From positions 1 through 44,383 of the forward strand of contig NZ_MKKX01000039.1 of NCBI RefSeq assembly GCF_002091985.1: a DNA stretch of 44,383 nucleotides, in the 5' to 3' direction. A model generated the notes under the pieces. The model was given only the letters and a program-made list of their open reading frames with translations. It searched no databases and was not told the origin of the DNA. This stretch comes from Rhodococcus sp. 1163. GTDB lineage: Bacteria > Actinomycetota > Actinomycetes > Mycobacteriales > Mycobacteriaceae. Made by a program: the position numbers and the translations under genes. This document shows, in pieces, positions 1 to 9,326 of this stretch (the first letter of the stretch is position 1; each line of letters opens with the position of its first letter).

Positions 1-1595
1 GTGAAGTTGTGCCGCGGCGGTGGGCATGATGTGGCCCATTCCAGCGAGTTGCCGTAGCCCCAAGGATCGTCCACGGTGACCACCTCGCCGTAGCGATAGG
101 ACTTGAAGACGTTCCATACGAACGGCAGTGTCGAAGCACCGAGCACGAACGCACCGATGGTGGAGATGATGTTCAGCGTGGTGAATCCATCGGAGGCCAG
201 GTAGTCGGCGTAGCGACGCGGCATGCCCTCGTTACCGAGCCAGTGCTGGACCAGGAAAGTGCCATGGAAGCCGAGGAACGTGAGCCAGAAGTGCCACTTG
301 CCCAGCGTCTCGTCCATCATCCGGCCGGTCATCTTCGGGAACCAGAAGTAGATGCCCGAGAACGTTGCGAACACCACCGTGCCGAAGACCACGTAGTGGA
401 AGTGCGCCACCAGGAAATAGGTGTCGGTGACGTGGAAGTCGATCGGCGGGCTGGCGAGCAGGACACCGGAGAGACCGCCGAAGAGGAACGTGATCAAGAA
501 GCCGAATGCGAACAGCATCGGGGTTTCCAGTGTCACCTGACCTCGCCACAAAGTGCCGATCCAGTTGAAGATCTTCACACCGGTCGGAATCGCGATCAAG
601 AACGTCATGAACGAGAAGAACGGCAACAGCACCGCACCCGTGGCGTACATGTGGTGGGCCCACACCGCGATCGAGAGAGCAGCGATGGCAATCGTTGCGT
701 AGATCAAGGTGGTGTATCCGAACATCGGCTTACGCGAGAAGACCGGGAACACCTCGGACACGATCCCGAAGAACGGCAACGCGATGATGTACACCTCGGG
801 GTGGCCGAAGAACCAGAACAAGTGCTGCCACAACAACACTCCACCGGTCGCCGGGTCGAACAGATGCGCACCGAGATGTCGATCGGCCGCTACCCCCAAC
901 AGTGCCGCCGTCAACAACGGGAAGACAAGAAGAATCAGAATGCTGGTGACCAGGATGTTCCATGTGAAAATGGGCATCCGGAACATCGTCATACCTGGCG
1001 CTCGCAAGCAGATGACCGTCGTGATCATGTTGACGGCGCCCAAGATGGTGCCCAAACCAGCCACGGCGAGACCGAAGATCCACAGATCTGCACCGACACC
1101 CGGCGAGTACACCGCACTCGAAAGCGGGGTGTATGCGGTCCAACCGAAGTCAGCAGCGCCACCAGGGGTGATGAAACCGGATGTAGCGATTATCGCGCCG
1201 AACAGGTAGAGCCAATACGAGAAAGCGTTCAAGCGCGGGAACGCCACGTCCGGGGCACCGATCTGCAGCGGCAGAATGTAGTTGGCGAAGCCGAACACGA
1301 TCGGCGTCGCGTACAGCAACAGCATGATCGTGCCGTGCATGGTGAACAGCTGGTTGTACTGCTCCGTCGAGAGGAATTGCAAGCCCGGTACCGCGAGCTC
1401 GGCACGAATGAGCAACGCCATCAAGCCGCCGATGAGGAAGAACGAGATGGAAGTCGCGATGTACATGATCCCCAACATCTTGGGATCTGTCGTCGTCACC
1501 GCCTTGTGAATGAAAGAACCTTTCGGTCCCATCCGCGGCGGGAAAGGCCTCACCGCTTCCAGCGTGGCAGTGGGCTTGGGCTCAACAGCGGTCAC
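1..1595 (-). CDS. ctaD: Cytochrome c oxidase subunit I (3' end cut by window)
   Basis: Catalytic heme-copper subunit of the aa3-type cytochrome c oxidase in the cytoplasmic membrane. It reduces O2 to water with electrons from the cytochrome bcc complex and pumps protons. The reading frame is open for 531 codons to the window edge, so only the extreme C-terminus is missing. Family hallmarks are visible: MHGTIM near residue 85, the [10 protein letters not shown] helix with a Cu(B) histidine, the HHMYATG loop, and [10 protein letters not shown] with heme ligands; twelve hydrophobic helices are expected. The start is GTG at 1595, preceded by AGGAGG six bases upstream. The long + strand frame across this region is an antisense shadow. 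Nothing unusual in the protein. Confidence 0.97.
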   Translation of the reverse strand, partial: MTAVEPKPTATLEAVRPFPPRMGPKGSFIHKAVTTTDPKMLGIMYIATSISFFLIGGLMALLIRAELAVPGLQFLSTEQYNQLFTMHGTIMLLLYATPIVFGFANYILPLQIGAPDVAFPRLNAFSYWLYLFGAIIATSGFITPGGAADFGWTAYTPLSSAVYSPGVGADLWIFGLAVAGLGTILGAVNMITTVICLRAPGMTMFRMPIFTWNILVTSILILLVFPLLTAALLGVAADRHLGAHLFDPATGGVLLWQHLFWFFGHPEVYIIALPFFGIVSEVFPVFSRKPMFGYTTLIYATIAIAALSIAVWAHHMYATGAVLLPFFSFMTFLIAIPTGVKIFNWIGTLWRGQVTLETPMLFAFGFLITFLFGGLSGVLLASPPIDFHVTDTYFLVAHFHYVVFGTVVFATFSGIYFWFPKMTGRMMDETLGKWHFWLTFLGFHGTFLVQHWLGNEGMPRRYADYLASDGFTTLNIISTIGAFVLGASTLPFVWNVFKSYRYGEVVTVDDPWGYGNSLEWATSCPPPRHNF

Positions 1596-1682
1596 TGATC
1601 CTCCTGACGATGGAAGTGACCATAATCATAAACCGCTGGAGGGGGAGTTACTACCTTTTGTCGTAGATCAAGTCCGGCCCAA

Positions 1683-1712
1683 GCGCGCCTCGCGCGTGTG
1701 CACGAGGCGCGC
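1683..1712. terminator. GC-rich hairpin between secreted-protein gene and ctaD
   Basis: A perfect 10-bp stem (1683-1692 with 1703-1712) around a 10-base loop begins 8 bases after the stop of the small secreted-protein gene. There is no U-tract, as is common for actinobacterial terminators. It probably ends that transcript before ctaD. Confidence 0.5.
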
Positions 1713-1720
1713 GCGAAGGG

Positions 1721-2278
1721 TCAACTTCCGAGGATGCAGAACTGTCCGGAAGCGAGGTTCAACGCGAGAGACAGTGGCCCGACGCAGTCGACGCCTGCAG
1801 CTTCGGCAGTTGCGCCGGAGCCCCAACCGGCGATCGCGATGGTGGTCGAACCTGCGTCTGCCCATGAATGTGCGATGCCGCCGCCGATTGCGCCCGCGTA
1901 GGACGTGCCGCCTGCGCGTGACGCGCCGAGGGCCGTTCCGAATCCCGTCGCGTATGTGGTCGAGGTGCCGCCGGTTTCGGCGACACTGACGGCCGTTCCA
2001 CTGTCTGCTGCTGTGGCGGTCGCGCGCGATCCTTCTGCGGACGTTGCGCCGCAGCTGGCAGTCCCGTCGACGAGAATCTGATTGGCAGACGGAGGGGATA
2101 CGCACGTCACCGGAGCTGCATTTGCCACGCCGGCTCCGGCAAATCCGGCGGCGACGAAACCGCTGGAAACAGCGAAAACTGCTGCGGTGCGGGACAATCG
2201 ACTAGCCGACCGTGAAAGGCCCTGTGATGTCGAGGTGAACGATGCCGAGCGGACGAGCGAAGAAAAAGCGGAGAACAA
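1721..2278 (-). CDS. Small secreted Gly/Ala/Ser/Thr-rich protein (DUF6764-like)
   Basis: About 185 residues. A basic N-terminus is followed by a hydrophobic segment ending in GVANAAPV, a Sec signal peptide with an Ala-x-Ala cleavage site near residue 55. The mature part is low in charge, rich in Gly, Ala, Ser and Thr, and holds four cysteines (in VTCVSPP, TASCGA, VDCVGP and the C-terminal FCILGS) that could form two disulfides. It resembles small secreted proteins annotated as DUF6764 in Rhodococcus and Nocardia; that assignment is from memory. AAGGAG lies six bases before a TTG at 2278, which I prefer over the TTG at 2293 because the latter would place the SD inside the gene. Function unknown, probably cell-envelope or extracellular. 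Confidence 0.65.
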   Translation of the reverse strand: MFSAFSSLVRSASFTSTSQGLSRSASRLSRTAAVFAVSSGFVAAGFAGAGVANAAPVTCVSPPSANQILVDGTASCGATSAEGSRATATAADSGTAVSVAETGGTSTTYATGFGTALGASRAGGTSYAGAIGGGIAHSWADAGSTTIAIAGWGSGATAEAAGVDCVGPLSLALNLASGQFCILGS

Positions 2279-2374
2279 CAGGGGCTCCTTCAAGGAAACG
2301 AAATGGGTCGGTGCGGCACACCGTACCCCGGTTCTGCGCTGCGGTCATCAGTGAATTATCCCTACTCCGTGTAA

Positions 2375-2650
2375 CGGTTCGGCTCGTCTTCGCGGGCCTC
2401 GCTCGGTCGCCTGATGGCCTTGATCGCGGGAGCGGTCACCACCGCGGATCTGCTCGCGGCTGAATCTGCCGAGGACCTCACACCGTCACCGGGGCCGGAC
2501 AATTTCTGGTACGGAATCGTCGCCGGATGGAATTCGCTTGTCGACACCGGGAGAGACGCGCTCGTGGCGCTCGGGCGGGCCGTTTTGTGGTTGGGAACTC
2601 TCACAGTGGGTGCTCAGCTCGGCTACGTCATCGTCAGGATCGTCCGCCGT
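2375..2650 (+). pseudogene. Remnant C-terminus of a membrane protein (DUF4349-like)
   Basis: After an in-frame stop at 2372 the + frame reads an acidic linker, then an FWYGIVAGWNSLVD segment, one strongly hydrophobic helix and an Arg-rich end (IVRIVRR) near 2650. This looks like the juxtamembrane, helix and basic tail of a DUF4349-type envelope protein whose upstream domain is gone. The frame stays open to 2845, but that part only shadows trmL. No start codon has a convincing RBS. It could instead be a small membrane protein starting at ATG 2414. Confidence 0.35.
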
Positions 2651-3123
2651 CACACACTCCCAGCGAATCCGTGTTGGCGCCATGCCTCGTACATGACGAC
2701 GGCGGCCGCGTTGGCTAGGTTGAGCGATCGTCGACCCTCGATCATCGGAATACGCAGATGCTCGGTGACCAGCGGATCGCCGAGCACTTCCTCGGGGAGA
2801 CCGGTCGGTTCGGGACCGAACAACAAGACATCACCCGGTAGATAGGACACGTCCGCGTGAAACTTGCTCGCATGCGCGGTAAAGGCGAACACCCGTTCCG
2901 GCGCCAAGGCCTCCCAGGCGGCAGGCAGGTTCTCGTGGACGGTCACCGAGGCCAGATCGTGGTAGTCCAGGCCGGCGCGCTTGAGCTTGGGCTCGGACAT
3001 ATCGAAGCCCAGCGGACCGACCAGGTGCAGTTCACATCCGGTGCCGGCGACGAGTCGGATCGCGTTCCCGGTGTTCTGAGGGATACGCGGCTGAAAGAAC
3101 ATGAGGCGAAACACCCGGCTCAC
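2650..3123 (-). CDS. trmL: tRNA (cytidine(34)-2'-O)-methyltransferase TrmL
   Basis: SPOUT-class methyltransferase that uses SAM to 2'-O-methylate the wobble base of certain leucine tRNAs. The 157 residues match the usual family length. Conserved elements are visible: RIPQNTGNAIRL at the N-terminus, the LFGPEPTGLP loop, and IPMIEGRRSLNLANA forming the C-terminal trefoil-knot SAM site. The start is uncertain: GTG at 3123 or GTG at 3114. The latter gives the usual V/MFRLMFFQP beginning, and neither has a clear SD. It is divergent from the pentapeptide gene, with about 25 bases between them. This is the counterpart of the spoU gene of M. tuberculosis. Confidence 0.93.
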   Translation of the reverse strand: MSRVFRLMFFQPRIPQNTGNAIRLVAGTGCELHLVGPLGFDMSEPKLKRAGLDYHDLASVTVHENLPAAWEALAPERVFAFTAHASKFHADVSYLPGDVLLFGPEPTGLPEEVLGDPLVTEHLRIPMIEGRRSLNLANAAAVVMYEAWRQHGFAGSV

Positions 3124-3148
3124 TCTGCCATCAGCGGTACCGGGAACA

Positions 3149-3757
3149 ATGGCAGAGGTGCACGAGAAACAGATTATCGGCGAGGACTACTCCGACGCGA
3201 GACTCGACCAACAGCAATGGGACGACCGTGAGTACGTGGCGTGCAACTTTCGAGACGCCGACCTCAGCGGCGTGAAGACTACCGCGGTGGTCTTCACGGA
3301 ATGTGACTTCACCGGCACGGATCTGACCGAGTCGGTCCATGTCAACGCGGCTTTTCGCTCCTGCACCTTCGCGCGGACCAACCTGCAACACAGCGTCTTC
3401 CGTCATTCGACCATGATCGGCTCGACGTTCGTCGATTGTCGGATGCGCCCGTCGACTTTCGACGAGGTCGACTTCACGTTGGTAGGAATGGGGGGAGCCG
3501 ACATGCGCGGGATGGACTTGACCAACTGCCGCATGGTCGAGGCGAACTTGGTGAACACCGACCTGCGCAAGGCGATATTGCGTTCGGTGGATCTCAGTGG
3601 CGCAAGAACCGTAGGCGCCAAGATGCAGGAGGCCGATCTTCGTGGTGCCCGGATCGACGCACACCTCTGGATGTCTGCGACGGTGACCGGTGCCCGGATC
3701 GAGCTGACACAGGCGGTCGCATACGCCCAGGCGCACGGGCTTTCGGTCGAGGGCTGA
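3149..3757 (+). CDS. Pentapeptide-repeat protein
   Basis: About 202 residues dominated by tandem A(D/N)LxX pentapeptides from residue 30 to 180 (ADLSG, CDFTG, TDLTE, ADMRG, ANLVN, TDLRK, ADLRG), which fold as a right-handed quadrilateral beta helix. Some family members mimic DNA and bind gyrase (MfpA, Qnr); most have no known role. I cannot tell which applies. The start chosen is ATG 3149. An upstream in-frame ATG at 3101 would overlap trmL and adds non-repeat sequence. It lies 54 bases before folD on the same strand but is probably not coupled to it. Confidence 0.85.
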   Translation: MAEVHEKQIIGEDYSDARLDQQQWDDREYVACNFRDADLSGVKTTAVVFTECDFTGTDLTESVHVNAAFRSCTFARTNLQHSVFRHSTMIGSTFVDCRMRPSTFDEVDFTLVGMGGADMRGMDLTNCRMVEANLVNTDLRKAILRSVDLSGARTVGAKMQEADLRGARIDAHLWMSATVTGARIELTQAVAYAQAHGLSVEG

Positions 3758-3811
3758 CTACTTGCGGACCGGCGTCCGCTCCACCTGCCGGCACCTGGAA
3801 CAATAGCTATC

Positions 3812-4681
3812 GTGACTGCGACGATTCTGGACGGCAAAGCAACCCGAGACGAGATCTTCGTCGATCTCACTCAGCGAGTGACAAAGCTACGAGAACACGG
3901 GATCGTTCCCGGGCTCGGCACGGTGCTGGTGGGCGATGATCCCGGCTCGGCGGCGTACGTTCGCGGCAAGCACAATGACTGCGCCAAGGTCGGTATCACC
4001 TCGATTCGGCGTGATCTGCCTGCCGACATCTCGCAGGCGGAGCTCGACGCCGTGATCGACGAGCTCAATGCCAATCCCGAGTGCACCGGTTACATCGTGC
4101 AGCTTCCACTTCCGAAGCATCTGGACGAGAACGCTGCACTCGAACGAATCGATCCATCCAAGGATGCCGATGGACTGCACCCGATCAATCTCGGCCGACT
4201 CGTCCTCGGTAAGCAAGCGGCGTTGCCTTGTACCCCACGTGGGATCGTCCACCTCCTCCGTCGCTACGACGTAGCGCTCGACGGGGCCCATGCTGTCGTC
4301 ATCGGTCGAGGGGTGACAGTTGGCCGTCCTATCGGTCTGCTGCTCACTCGCAAGAGCGAGAACTCCACCGTTACCCTGTGCCACACCGGGACCAAAGACC
4401 TGGCCGCGGAGGTTCGCCGCGCCGACATCGTCATTGCTGCTGCGGGTGTCCCCGGAATCGTCACCGCGGACATGATCAAGCCCGGTGCCGCAGTGCTCGA
4501 CGTCGGGGTTACTCGAACGGATGAGGGACTGCGCGGGGACGTTGCGCCCGAGGTGGCCGAAGTCGCCGGTTTTCTCTCACCCAACCCGGGTGGAGTCGGG
4601 CCGTTGACGAGAGCGTTCCTACTCTCGAACGTGGTCGAGCGAGCCGAGCAGGCTCTCGCAACCACCCCAGAAGCGGTCTGA
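3812..4681 (+). CDS. folD: Bifunctional methylene-THF dehydrogenase/methenyl-THF cyclohydrolase FolD
   Basis: NADP-dependent enzyme of one-carbon metabolism that interconverts 5,10-methylene-, methenyl- and 10-formyl-tetrahydrofolate. The 289 residues match the family. Visible signatures: YVRGKHNDC carrying the catalytic lysine, [11 protein letters not shown], the DGLHPINLG segment, the Rossmann stretch [17 protein letters not shown], and the C-terminal [10 protein letters not shown]. The start is GTG 3812. No SD is visible, and an AACAAT hexamer seven bases upstream would fit a leaderless transcript. It is followed after six bases by the DUF3017 gene, as in other actinobacteria. Confidence 0.97.
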   Translation: MTATILDGKATRDEIFVDLTQRVTKLREHGIVPGLGTVLVGDDPGSAAYVRGKHNDCAKVGITSIRRDLPADISQAELDAVIDELNANPECTGYIVQLPLPKHLDENAALERIDPSKDADGLHPINLGRLVLGKQAALPCTPRGIVHLLRRYDVALDGAHAVVIGRGVTVGRPIGLLLTRKSENSTVTLCHTGTKDLAAEVRRADIVIAAAGVPGIVTADMIKPGAAVLDVGVTRTDEGLRGDVAPEVAEVAGFLSPNPGGVGPLTRAFLLSNVVERAEQALATTPEAV

Positions 4682-4687
4682 CCTTCG

Positions 4688-4963
4688 ATGTGGTCCCAGA
4701 TTCGCAAGAACCTGCCGCTCGTCATCGTGCTCGTGATCATTGCGGCGGCGCTCGTACTCGTTCTTGCGGATCGGTGGCGCCGCGGCGCCTTCGTATTCGG
4801 CGTGGCGACAATAGTGGCCGCAGGCTTCCGGTTGTGCATGCCGGAGAAGAACGTCGGCCTACTGCAGGTCCGAAGCAGAACCTTCGACGTCTCGGCTATG
4901 GCCCTGGTCGGGGGAGCTATCGTGTTGCTGTCGGCGTCGATCGATCCGCTCGGCACCGACTGA
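4688..4963 (+). CDS. DUF3017 small membrane protein
   Basis: 91 residues with three hydrophobic segments (about 9-27, 32-46 and 68-84) separated by short basic loops, indicating a small integral membrane protein. DUF3017 proteins are habitually encoded directly downstream of folD in Mycobacteriales (Rv3355c next to Rv3356c), and the spacing here is six bases, so the two are co-transcribed. The molecular function is unknown. Confidence 0.88.
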   Translation: MWSQIRKNLPLVIVLVIIAAALVLVLADRWRRGAFVFGVATIVAAGFRLCMPEKNVGLLQVRSRTFDVSAMALVGGAIVLLSASIDPLGTD

Positions 4964-4987
4964 GTATTCGTCCGGTCGAATACTCAG
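4960..4987. terminator. Bidirectional terminator between folD operon and metX
   Basis: Perfect 11-bp inverted repeat (4960-4970 with 4977-4987) around a 6-base loop, overlapping the stop codons of the convergent DUF3017 and metX genes. It probably serves both transcripts. Confidence 0.75.
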
Positions 4988-6138
4988 CTGGTGCGACCCT
5001 TCGAGACGCGCGCATGCTTCATCGTCTCGCCGAGTAGTGCGGATACAGCGCTGGCTTCGGTCAGAAATCCGTCGTGGCCATCACGTGACTGAATGACCTC
5101 GAGACCGCGGCATTCCGGTAGGCCGCGGGCGAGTTCCTTCTGTAACCGCAAGGGATAGAGCCGATCGGAGTCGACGCCGCCGACGATCGTCGGGACGGTA
5201 GCCATGGCCAAGGCAGCGTCGAATCCACCTCGCCCACGTCCGATGTCGTGCCTGTTCATGGCTTCGGTCAACAATACGTAGGTGCTCGCGTCGAAACGGT
5301 CGACCAGCTTGCTCGCCTGATGCTGTAGGTAACTCTCTACCGAGTACCGTCCGCCCTGCCATGGATCTTCTTCGCCTTGGCCGGAGTTGGCGAACCTGAG
5401 GTCGAGCTCGCTCTCGGTTCGGTACGTCAGGTGTGCGATTCGGCGCGCTATGCCCAGTCCGACCCGTGGGGCCCGGCCGGTTCCGTGATAGTTGCCGCCC
5501 TGCCAGTCGGGATCGGCCTTGATCGCCTCGATCTGAGTTGTCTGCGTACCGATTTGGTCGGCAGTTGCACGACCTCCGACCGCAAGCACCAGAGCTGACG
5601 CGACGCGGTCCGGGTATCCGACTATCCATTCGAGAGTGCGCATGCCTCCCATGGAGCCGCCGACCACGGCCGCACATCTTTCGATGCCGAGTACATCGGC
5701 GAGTGCTATCTCGGCGGACACCTGATCGCGGATCGAGATCTCCGGAAAGGTACTGCCGTATGGGACTCCGCTCGGGTTCAGTGACGACGGTCCTGTCGTT
5801 CCACCGCAACCACCGAGCACGTTGGAGGCGATGACACACCATTCGTCCGTGTCGATCGGAGCGCCGGGCCCGACCATCCCGTTCCACCACCCGGGCAAGG
5901 CATGAGCGCCTCCGGCAGGTCCGGACACATGTGAGTCCCCGGTCAACGCATGCTCGACGAGCACCACGTTGTCGCGGTTCGGGGACAGCTCACCCCAACG
6001 TTGAACGGCGATGGTCACCTGCGGCAGGGACGCACCGTTCTCGAGGTCCAGCCGACCGATGTCGATACTGCCGAGCCGTCCGTCCGGCGCAGGAAACCCT
6101 GCGGCCGAACGGACGTCGTGCACTGAGCTGATGGTCAA
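4984..6138 (-). CDS. metX: Homoserine O-acetyltransferase MetX
   Basis: Alpha/beta-hydrolase fold enzyme that acetylates homoserine with acetyl-CoA, committing it to methionine synthesis. The 384 residues match the family. The catalytic triad is recognisable: Ser in [12 protein letters not shown], Asp in [11 protein letters not shown] and His in DGHDGFL; LTGDSHV and [14 protein letters not shown] are also family motifs. The start is a TTG at 6138 that overlaps the metY stop (TTGA), so the pair is translationally coupled, and control of metY by the riboswitch and leader should extend to metX. No separate SD is visible. Confidence 0.97.
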   Translation of the reverse strand: MTISSVHDVRSAAGFPAPDGRLGSIDIGRLDLENGASLPQVTIAVQRWGELSPNRDNVVLVEHALTGDSHVSGPAGGAHALPGWWNGMVGPGAPIDTDEWCVIASNVLGGCGGTTGPSSLNPSGVPYGSTFPEISIRDQVSAEIALADVLGIERCAAVVGGSMGGMRTLEWIVGYPDRVASALVLAVGGRATADQIGTQTTQIEAIKADPDWQGGNYHGTGRAPRVGLGIARRIAHLTYRTESELDLRFANSGQGEEDPWQGGRYSVESYLQHQASKLVDRFDASTYVLLTEAMNRHDIGRGRGGFDAALAMATVPTIVGGVDSDRLYPLRLQKELARGLPECRGLEVIQSRDGHDGFLTEASAVSALLGETMKHARVSKGRTS

Positions 6139-7472
6139 GACGCCGCCGCAGCGAATCCGCGCGCGAGATCAGCGACGATGTCGTCGATCCCTTCGATGCC
6201 CACCGCGAGGCGCACGAGTCCTGGAGTGACACCCGCCGCGGTCTGCTCCTCGGGTGACAGCTGTGAGTGAGTTGTCGATGCGGGATGAATTACGAGTGAG
6301 CGCACATCACCGATGTTAGCTACATGGCTGTGCAGGCTCAGTGCGTCGACGAACTTCTTGCCCGCGTCGATGCCGCCCTTCAGTTCGAAAGCGACGATGG
6401 CACCCTGCCCCTTCGGTGCCAATTCCTGGCCACGTTCGAACCACGGGGAGGACTTCAGACCTGCGTAATTGACGCTGACGACCTCGCTGCGAGCCTCGAC
6501 GAAGGCTGCTACCTTCTGCGCGTTCTCGACGTGGCGTTCCATCCGAAGGCTCAGCGTCTCGAGTCCCTGGCTGATCAAGAATGCGTTGAACGGTGCGACT
6601 GCGGCCCCGATGTCGCGAAGCAGTTGGACCCGAGCCTTGAGGGCAAAGGCCGGTGCACCGAGGTCCGCGAACACCACGCCGTGATAGCTCGGGTCAGGAG
6701 TGGTGAAGTTGGCGTGGCGCCCTTGGGTCCAGTCGAAAGTGCCACCGTCGACGATGACGCCTGCGATTGCTGTGCCGTGGCCACCGAGGTACTTGGTGGC
6801 CGAATGGACGACGATGTCGGCGCCGTGCTTCAGCGGCTGGATGAGATACGGCGTCGCGACGGTGTTGTCGACGATGAGCGGAAGGCCGTTCTCGTGCGCG
6901 ATCTTCGACACTCCGGGAATGTCGAAGATGTCGTTCTTCGGGTTCGAGATCGTTTCGCCGTAGAACGCCTTCGTCTTCGGTGTGATCGCGGATCGCCACT
7001 GTTCGAGGTCGTCCGGGTCGGAGACGAAGCTGACGGTGATACCCAGTTTCCGCAACGTGTAGTGGAAGAGGTTGTACGTGCCGCCGTACAAGCGCGGGCT
7101 CGAGACTATGTGATCGCCTGCTTCGGCGATGTTCAGAATTGCAAGAGTCTCGGCGGCTTGTCCGGAGGCCAAGAGCAGCGCCGCGACGCCATCCTCCAGC
7201 GCTGCGATGCGCTGCTCCACGGCATCCTGCGTGGGGTTCATGATGCGGGTGTAGATGTTGCCGGGCTCGGTCAGTCCGAAGAGCGCGGCAGCGTGGTCGG
7301 TGCTGTCGAAGGTGTACGACGTCGTCTGGTAGATCGGTAGCGCGCGTGCGCGTGTGACGCCGTCAGCGTTCTGGCCTACGTGAATCTGCTTGGTTTCGAA
7401 GCTCCACGACGCGGCGGGATCTTCGATGGGTGAGCCGGCGGCATCTACGACGTCGGGTGTGTTCTCGCTCAT
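6135..7472 (-). CDS. metY: O-acetylhomoserine sulfhydrylase MetY
   Basis: PLP-dependent enzyme of the Cys/Met metabolism family. It converts O-acetylhomoserine and sulfide (or methanethiol) into homocysteine (or methionine). The 445 residues are full length. The Schiff-base lysine lies in [10 protein letters not shown]; substrate and PLP residues lie in [19 protein letters not shown] and ETISNPKN. The ATG at 7472 is 9 bases after the stop of a 27-codon leader ORF, and its only SD-like sequence (GGAG) lies inside the end of that leader, implying coupling. Expression is probably governed by the upstream SAM-IV riboswitch. Confidence 0.97.
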   Translation of the reverse strand: MSENTPDVVDAAGSPIEDPAASWSFETKQIHVGQNADGVTRARALPIYQTTSYTFDSTDHAAALFGLTEPGNIYTRIMNPTQDAVEQRIAALEDGVAALLLASGQAAETLAILNIAEAGDHIVSSPRLYGGTYNLFHYTLRKLGITVSFVSDPDDLEQWRSAITPKTKAFYGETISNPKNDIFDIPGVSKIAHENGLPLIVDNTVATPYLIQPLKHGADIVVHSATKYLGGHGTAIAGVIVDGGTFDWTQGRHANFTTPDPSYHGVVFADLGAPAFALKARVQLLRDIGAAVAPFNAFLISQGLETLSLRMERHVENAQKVAAFVEARSEVVSVNYAGLKSSPWFERGQELAPKGQGAIVAFELKGGIDAGKKFVDALSLHSHVANIGDVRSLVIHPASTTHSQLSPEEQTAAGVTPGLVRLAVGIEGIDDIVADLARGFAAAAS

Positions 7473-7481
7473 GGTGGTTGA

Positions 7482-7565
7482 CTACTCCGTTTTCGATTCA
7501 AGAGTGCGATTCGGCTGGGGCTCGGCGTAGCGAGCCGGGCGGGGCGTATCGAAGCGACAACACAT
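7482..7565 (-). CDS. Cys-Cys leader peptide upstream of metY (27 aa)
   Basis: A short ORF begins ATG-TGT-TGT-CGC (Met-Cys-Cys-Arg), continues with a Pro/Arg-rich middle and ends ...SKTE at a TAG at 7482-7484. It has the best SD of the region, AGGAGG at 7572-7577 with a 6-base spacer. Its stop is 9 bases before metY, and the weak metY SD lies in its last codons. Tandem cysteine codons at the start, both the TGT form, suggest a cysteine-sensing leader like the poly-Cys uORFs reported before mycobacterial sulfur genes. The regulatory role is inferred. Confidence 0.7.
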   Translation of the reverse strand: MCCRFDTPRPARYAEPQPNRTLESKTE

Positions 7566-7586
7566 CGTGAACCTCCTAGGGGCTAG

Positions 7587-7635
7587 CAACCGAGCATGGT
7601 TGTGCTCGGTTGTTGGGTTCGCCCCTGGCGAACCC
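7587..7635 (-). promoter_or_regulatory. Two hairpins between riboswitch and leader SD (expression platform)
   Basis: Two perfect stem-loops follow the aptamer on the - strand. One is a 9-bp stem (7615-7623 with 7627-7635, loop of 3) that reuses the GGGTTC at the aptamer 3' end. The other is a 10-bp stem (7587-7596 with 7603-7612, loop of 6). In addition AGGGGC (complement of 7621-7626) can pair with GCCCCT (complement of 7578-7583), which directly abuts the AGGAGG of the leader. Exclusive folds could therefore expose or hide that SD. Pairings are seen; the switching is inferred. Confidence 0.5.
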
Positions 7636-7757
7636 GCGCTTGTTCTCCGACTGCGCGAACGCAGTCGACTAACCAGGTCTTCTCACCCGGGGCACCCCAC
7701 CGCGGTTGGAGGGTTGCCGGCCAGCAAGCCGGGGCTTTGACGCTGGCACTCATGACC
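7631..7757 (-). ncRNA. SAM-IV riboswitch
   Basis: The - strand reads GGTCATGAGTGCCAGCGTCA, then CCGGCTTGCTGGCCGGCAAC, CCTCCAACCGCGGTGGGGTG and CCCCGGGTGA, the conserved core of the actinobacterial SAM-IV aptamer; a 3' extension ending ACAAGCGCGGGTTC also matches. P1 pairs AGGTC (7754-7758) with GACCT (7675-7679). A perfect hairpin with a UUCG loop (7648-7667) forms the extra 3' stem. SAM-IV switches bind S-adenosylmethionine and repress methionine/sulfur genes, consistent with metY-metX downstream. Confidence 0.93.
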
Positions 7758-7765
7758 TTCGCAGA

Positions 7766-7788
7766 ATCCTAGCGTGTCCTCCGACACG
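7766..7788 (-). promoter_or_regulatory. Putative metY promoter with operator-like dyad
   Basis: A -10 hexamer TAGGAT (complement of 7766-7771) ends 8 bases before the first conserved aptamer base, so transcription would start at the riboswitch edge. Directly upstream is a dyad CGTGTC-N4-GACACG (7773-7788), where a repressor could compete with RNA polymerase. A second CGACAC-N8-GTGTCG dyad lies at 7797-7816. No good -35 is visible. Confidence 0.4.
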
Positions 7789-8102
7789 TGGAATAGCGAC
7801 ACCGTCGTCAGTGTCGATCGGGCTGTCACCAGGGCCCACAGTGGTCGCCGGTCGGAGATACGACGAAAGGGTCTCCGGCCATGCCTGAGCGGCCAAGCAG
7901 TACGCTTGTCTTGTTTCCTCGCACGCTCACGCACAGCGCGCGCGGCGTATACGTTCGAAGTCGAGTACACGCACTCGGCCCAGCAGTGAAAAGGCGTAAT
8001 ACGGGTGGGACCGCCGATCGACTCACAACGTCGGTTCTGCGGCAACACTGGCAGCTTCGGAAGACGAAAACGGCATACTTCCCAGGAGGACGCGAACCCC
8101 AC

Positions 8103-9326
8103 ATGTCCAAGATCAAGGTCGAAGGCAAGGTCGTCGAACTCGACGGCGATGAGATGACACGCATCATCTGGCAGTTCATCAAGGACAAGCTCATCCATCC
8201 GTACCTCGATGTCGATCTCGAGTACTACGACTTGGGAATCGAATCCAGGGACAAGACGGATGACCAGGTCACCGTCGATGCCGCGAACGCAATCAAGAAG
8301 CACGGCGTCGGGGTCAAATGCGCGACGATCACTCCGGACGAGGCTCGCGTCGAGGAATTCGGCCTGAAGAAGATGTGGCGTTCGCCGAACGGGACCATTC
8401 GCAATATTCTCGGTGGCACCATCTTCCGGGCACCGATCATCATCTCCAACGTTCCGCGACTGGTTCCGGGCTGGACCAAGCCGATCATCATCGGCCGCCA
8501 CGCCTTCGGCGATCAGTACCGCGCCATCGACTTCAAGGTCCCGGGACCTGGCACCGTGACCATCACCTACATGCCCGAGGACGGCAGTGAGCCGATCCAG
8601 CACGAGCTGGTCAGGTTCACCGAGGAGAGCCTCGGCGGCGTCGTGCAAGGTCAGTACAACTTCAATCAGTCGATCATCGACTTCGCCCGTGCGTCGCTGA
8701 ATTACGGTTTGCAGCAGAATTACCCGGTGTACTTGTCGACCAAGAACACGATCCTCAAGGCCTACGACGGCCAATTCAAGGACACCTTCCAGGACATCTA
8801 CGAAAAGGAATTCAAGGCGGAGTTCGACGCCGCCGGACTGACGTACGAGCATCGCCTCATCGACGACATGGTCGCGTCGTCCATGAAATGGGAGGGCGGA
8901 TACGTATGGGCCTGCAAGAATTACGACGGCGACGTCCAGTCGGACACCGTTGCGCAGGGCTTCGGTTCGCTCGGCCTCATGACGTCGGTTCTGCTCACGC
9001 CGGACGGTAGGACCTGTGAAGCAGAGGCTGCACACGGCACGGTGACGCGCCATTTCCGTCAGCACCAGCAAGGGAAACCGACCTCGACCAACCCCATTGC
9101 ATCGATCTTCGCGTGGACTCGAGGTCTCGAACACCGCGGCAAGCTCGACAGCACTCCCGACGTCACCGGCTTCGCTCAGTCCTTGGAAGACATTGTCGTC
9201 AAGACCGTCGAAGGTGGCCAGATGACGAAGGATCTGGCCGCACTCGTCGGAGGAGATCAGGGCTACCTCTCCACCGAAGAATTTCTCGGAGCACTCGACG
9301 AAAACCTGCAGAGGGCGCTGAAGTAG
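8103..9326 (+). CDS. icd: NADP-dependent isocitrate dehydrogenase (homodimeric type)
   Basis: TCA-cycle enzyme that oxidatively decarboxylates isocitrate to 2-oxoglutarate with NADP+. The 407 residues fit the eukaryote-like type II homodimeric Icd (Rv3339c, icd1), not the 740-residue monomeric form. Motifs: [10 protein letters not shown], the substrate-binding [26 protein letters not shown], metal-binding [24 protein letters not shown], and [12 protein letters not shown] 8103 follows AGGAGG by 11 bases; an in-frame GTG/ATG extension upstream lacks conservation signals. The 345 bases between the riboswitch and icd hold the divergent promoters. The long - strand frame here is antisense. Confidence 0.97.
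   Translation: MSKIKVEGKVVELDGDEMTRIIWQFIKDKLIHPYLDVDLEYYDLGIESRDKTDDQVTVDAANAIKKHGVGVKCATITPDEARVEEFGLKKMWRSPNGTIRNILGGTIFRAPIIISNVPRLVPGWTKPIIIGRHAFGDQYRAIDFKVPGPGTVTITYMPEDGSEPIQHELVRFTEESLGGVVQGQYNFNQSIIDFARASLNYGLQQNYPVYLSTKNTILKAYDGQFKDTFQDIYEKEFKAEFDAAGLTYEHRLIDDMVASSMKWEGGYVWACKNYDGDVQSDTVAQGFGSLGLMTSVLLTPDGRTCEAEAAHGTVTRHFRQHQQGKPTSTNPIASIFAWTRGLEHRGKLDSTPDVTGFAQSLEDIVVKTVEGGQMTKDLAALVGGDQGYLSTEEFLGALDENLQRALK

Noticed and set aside
243..1598. Long + strand frame (451 codons) across ctaD
   Set aside because: Antisense shadow of ctaD; highly charged repeat composition and no RBS, whereas the - frame has all heme-copper oxidase motifs.
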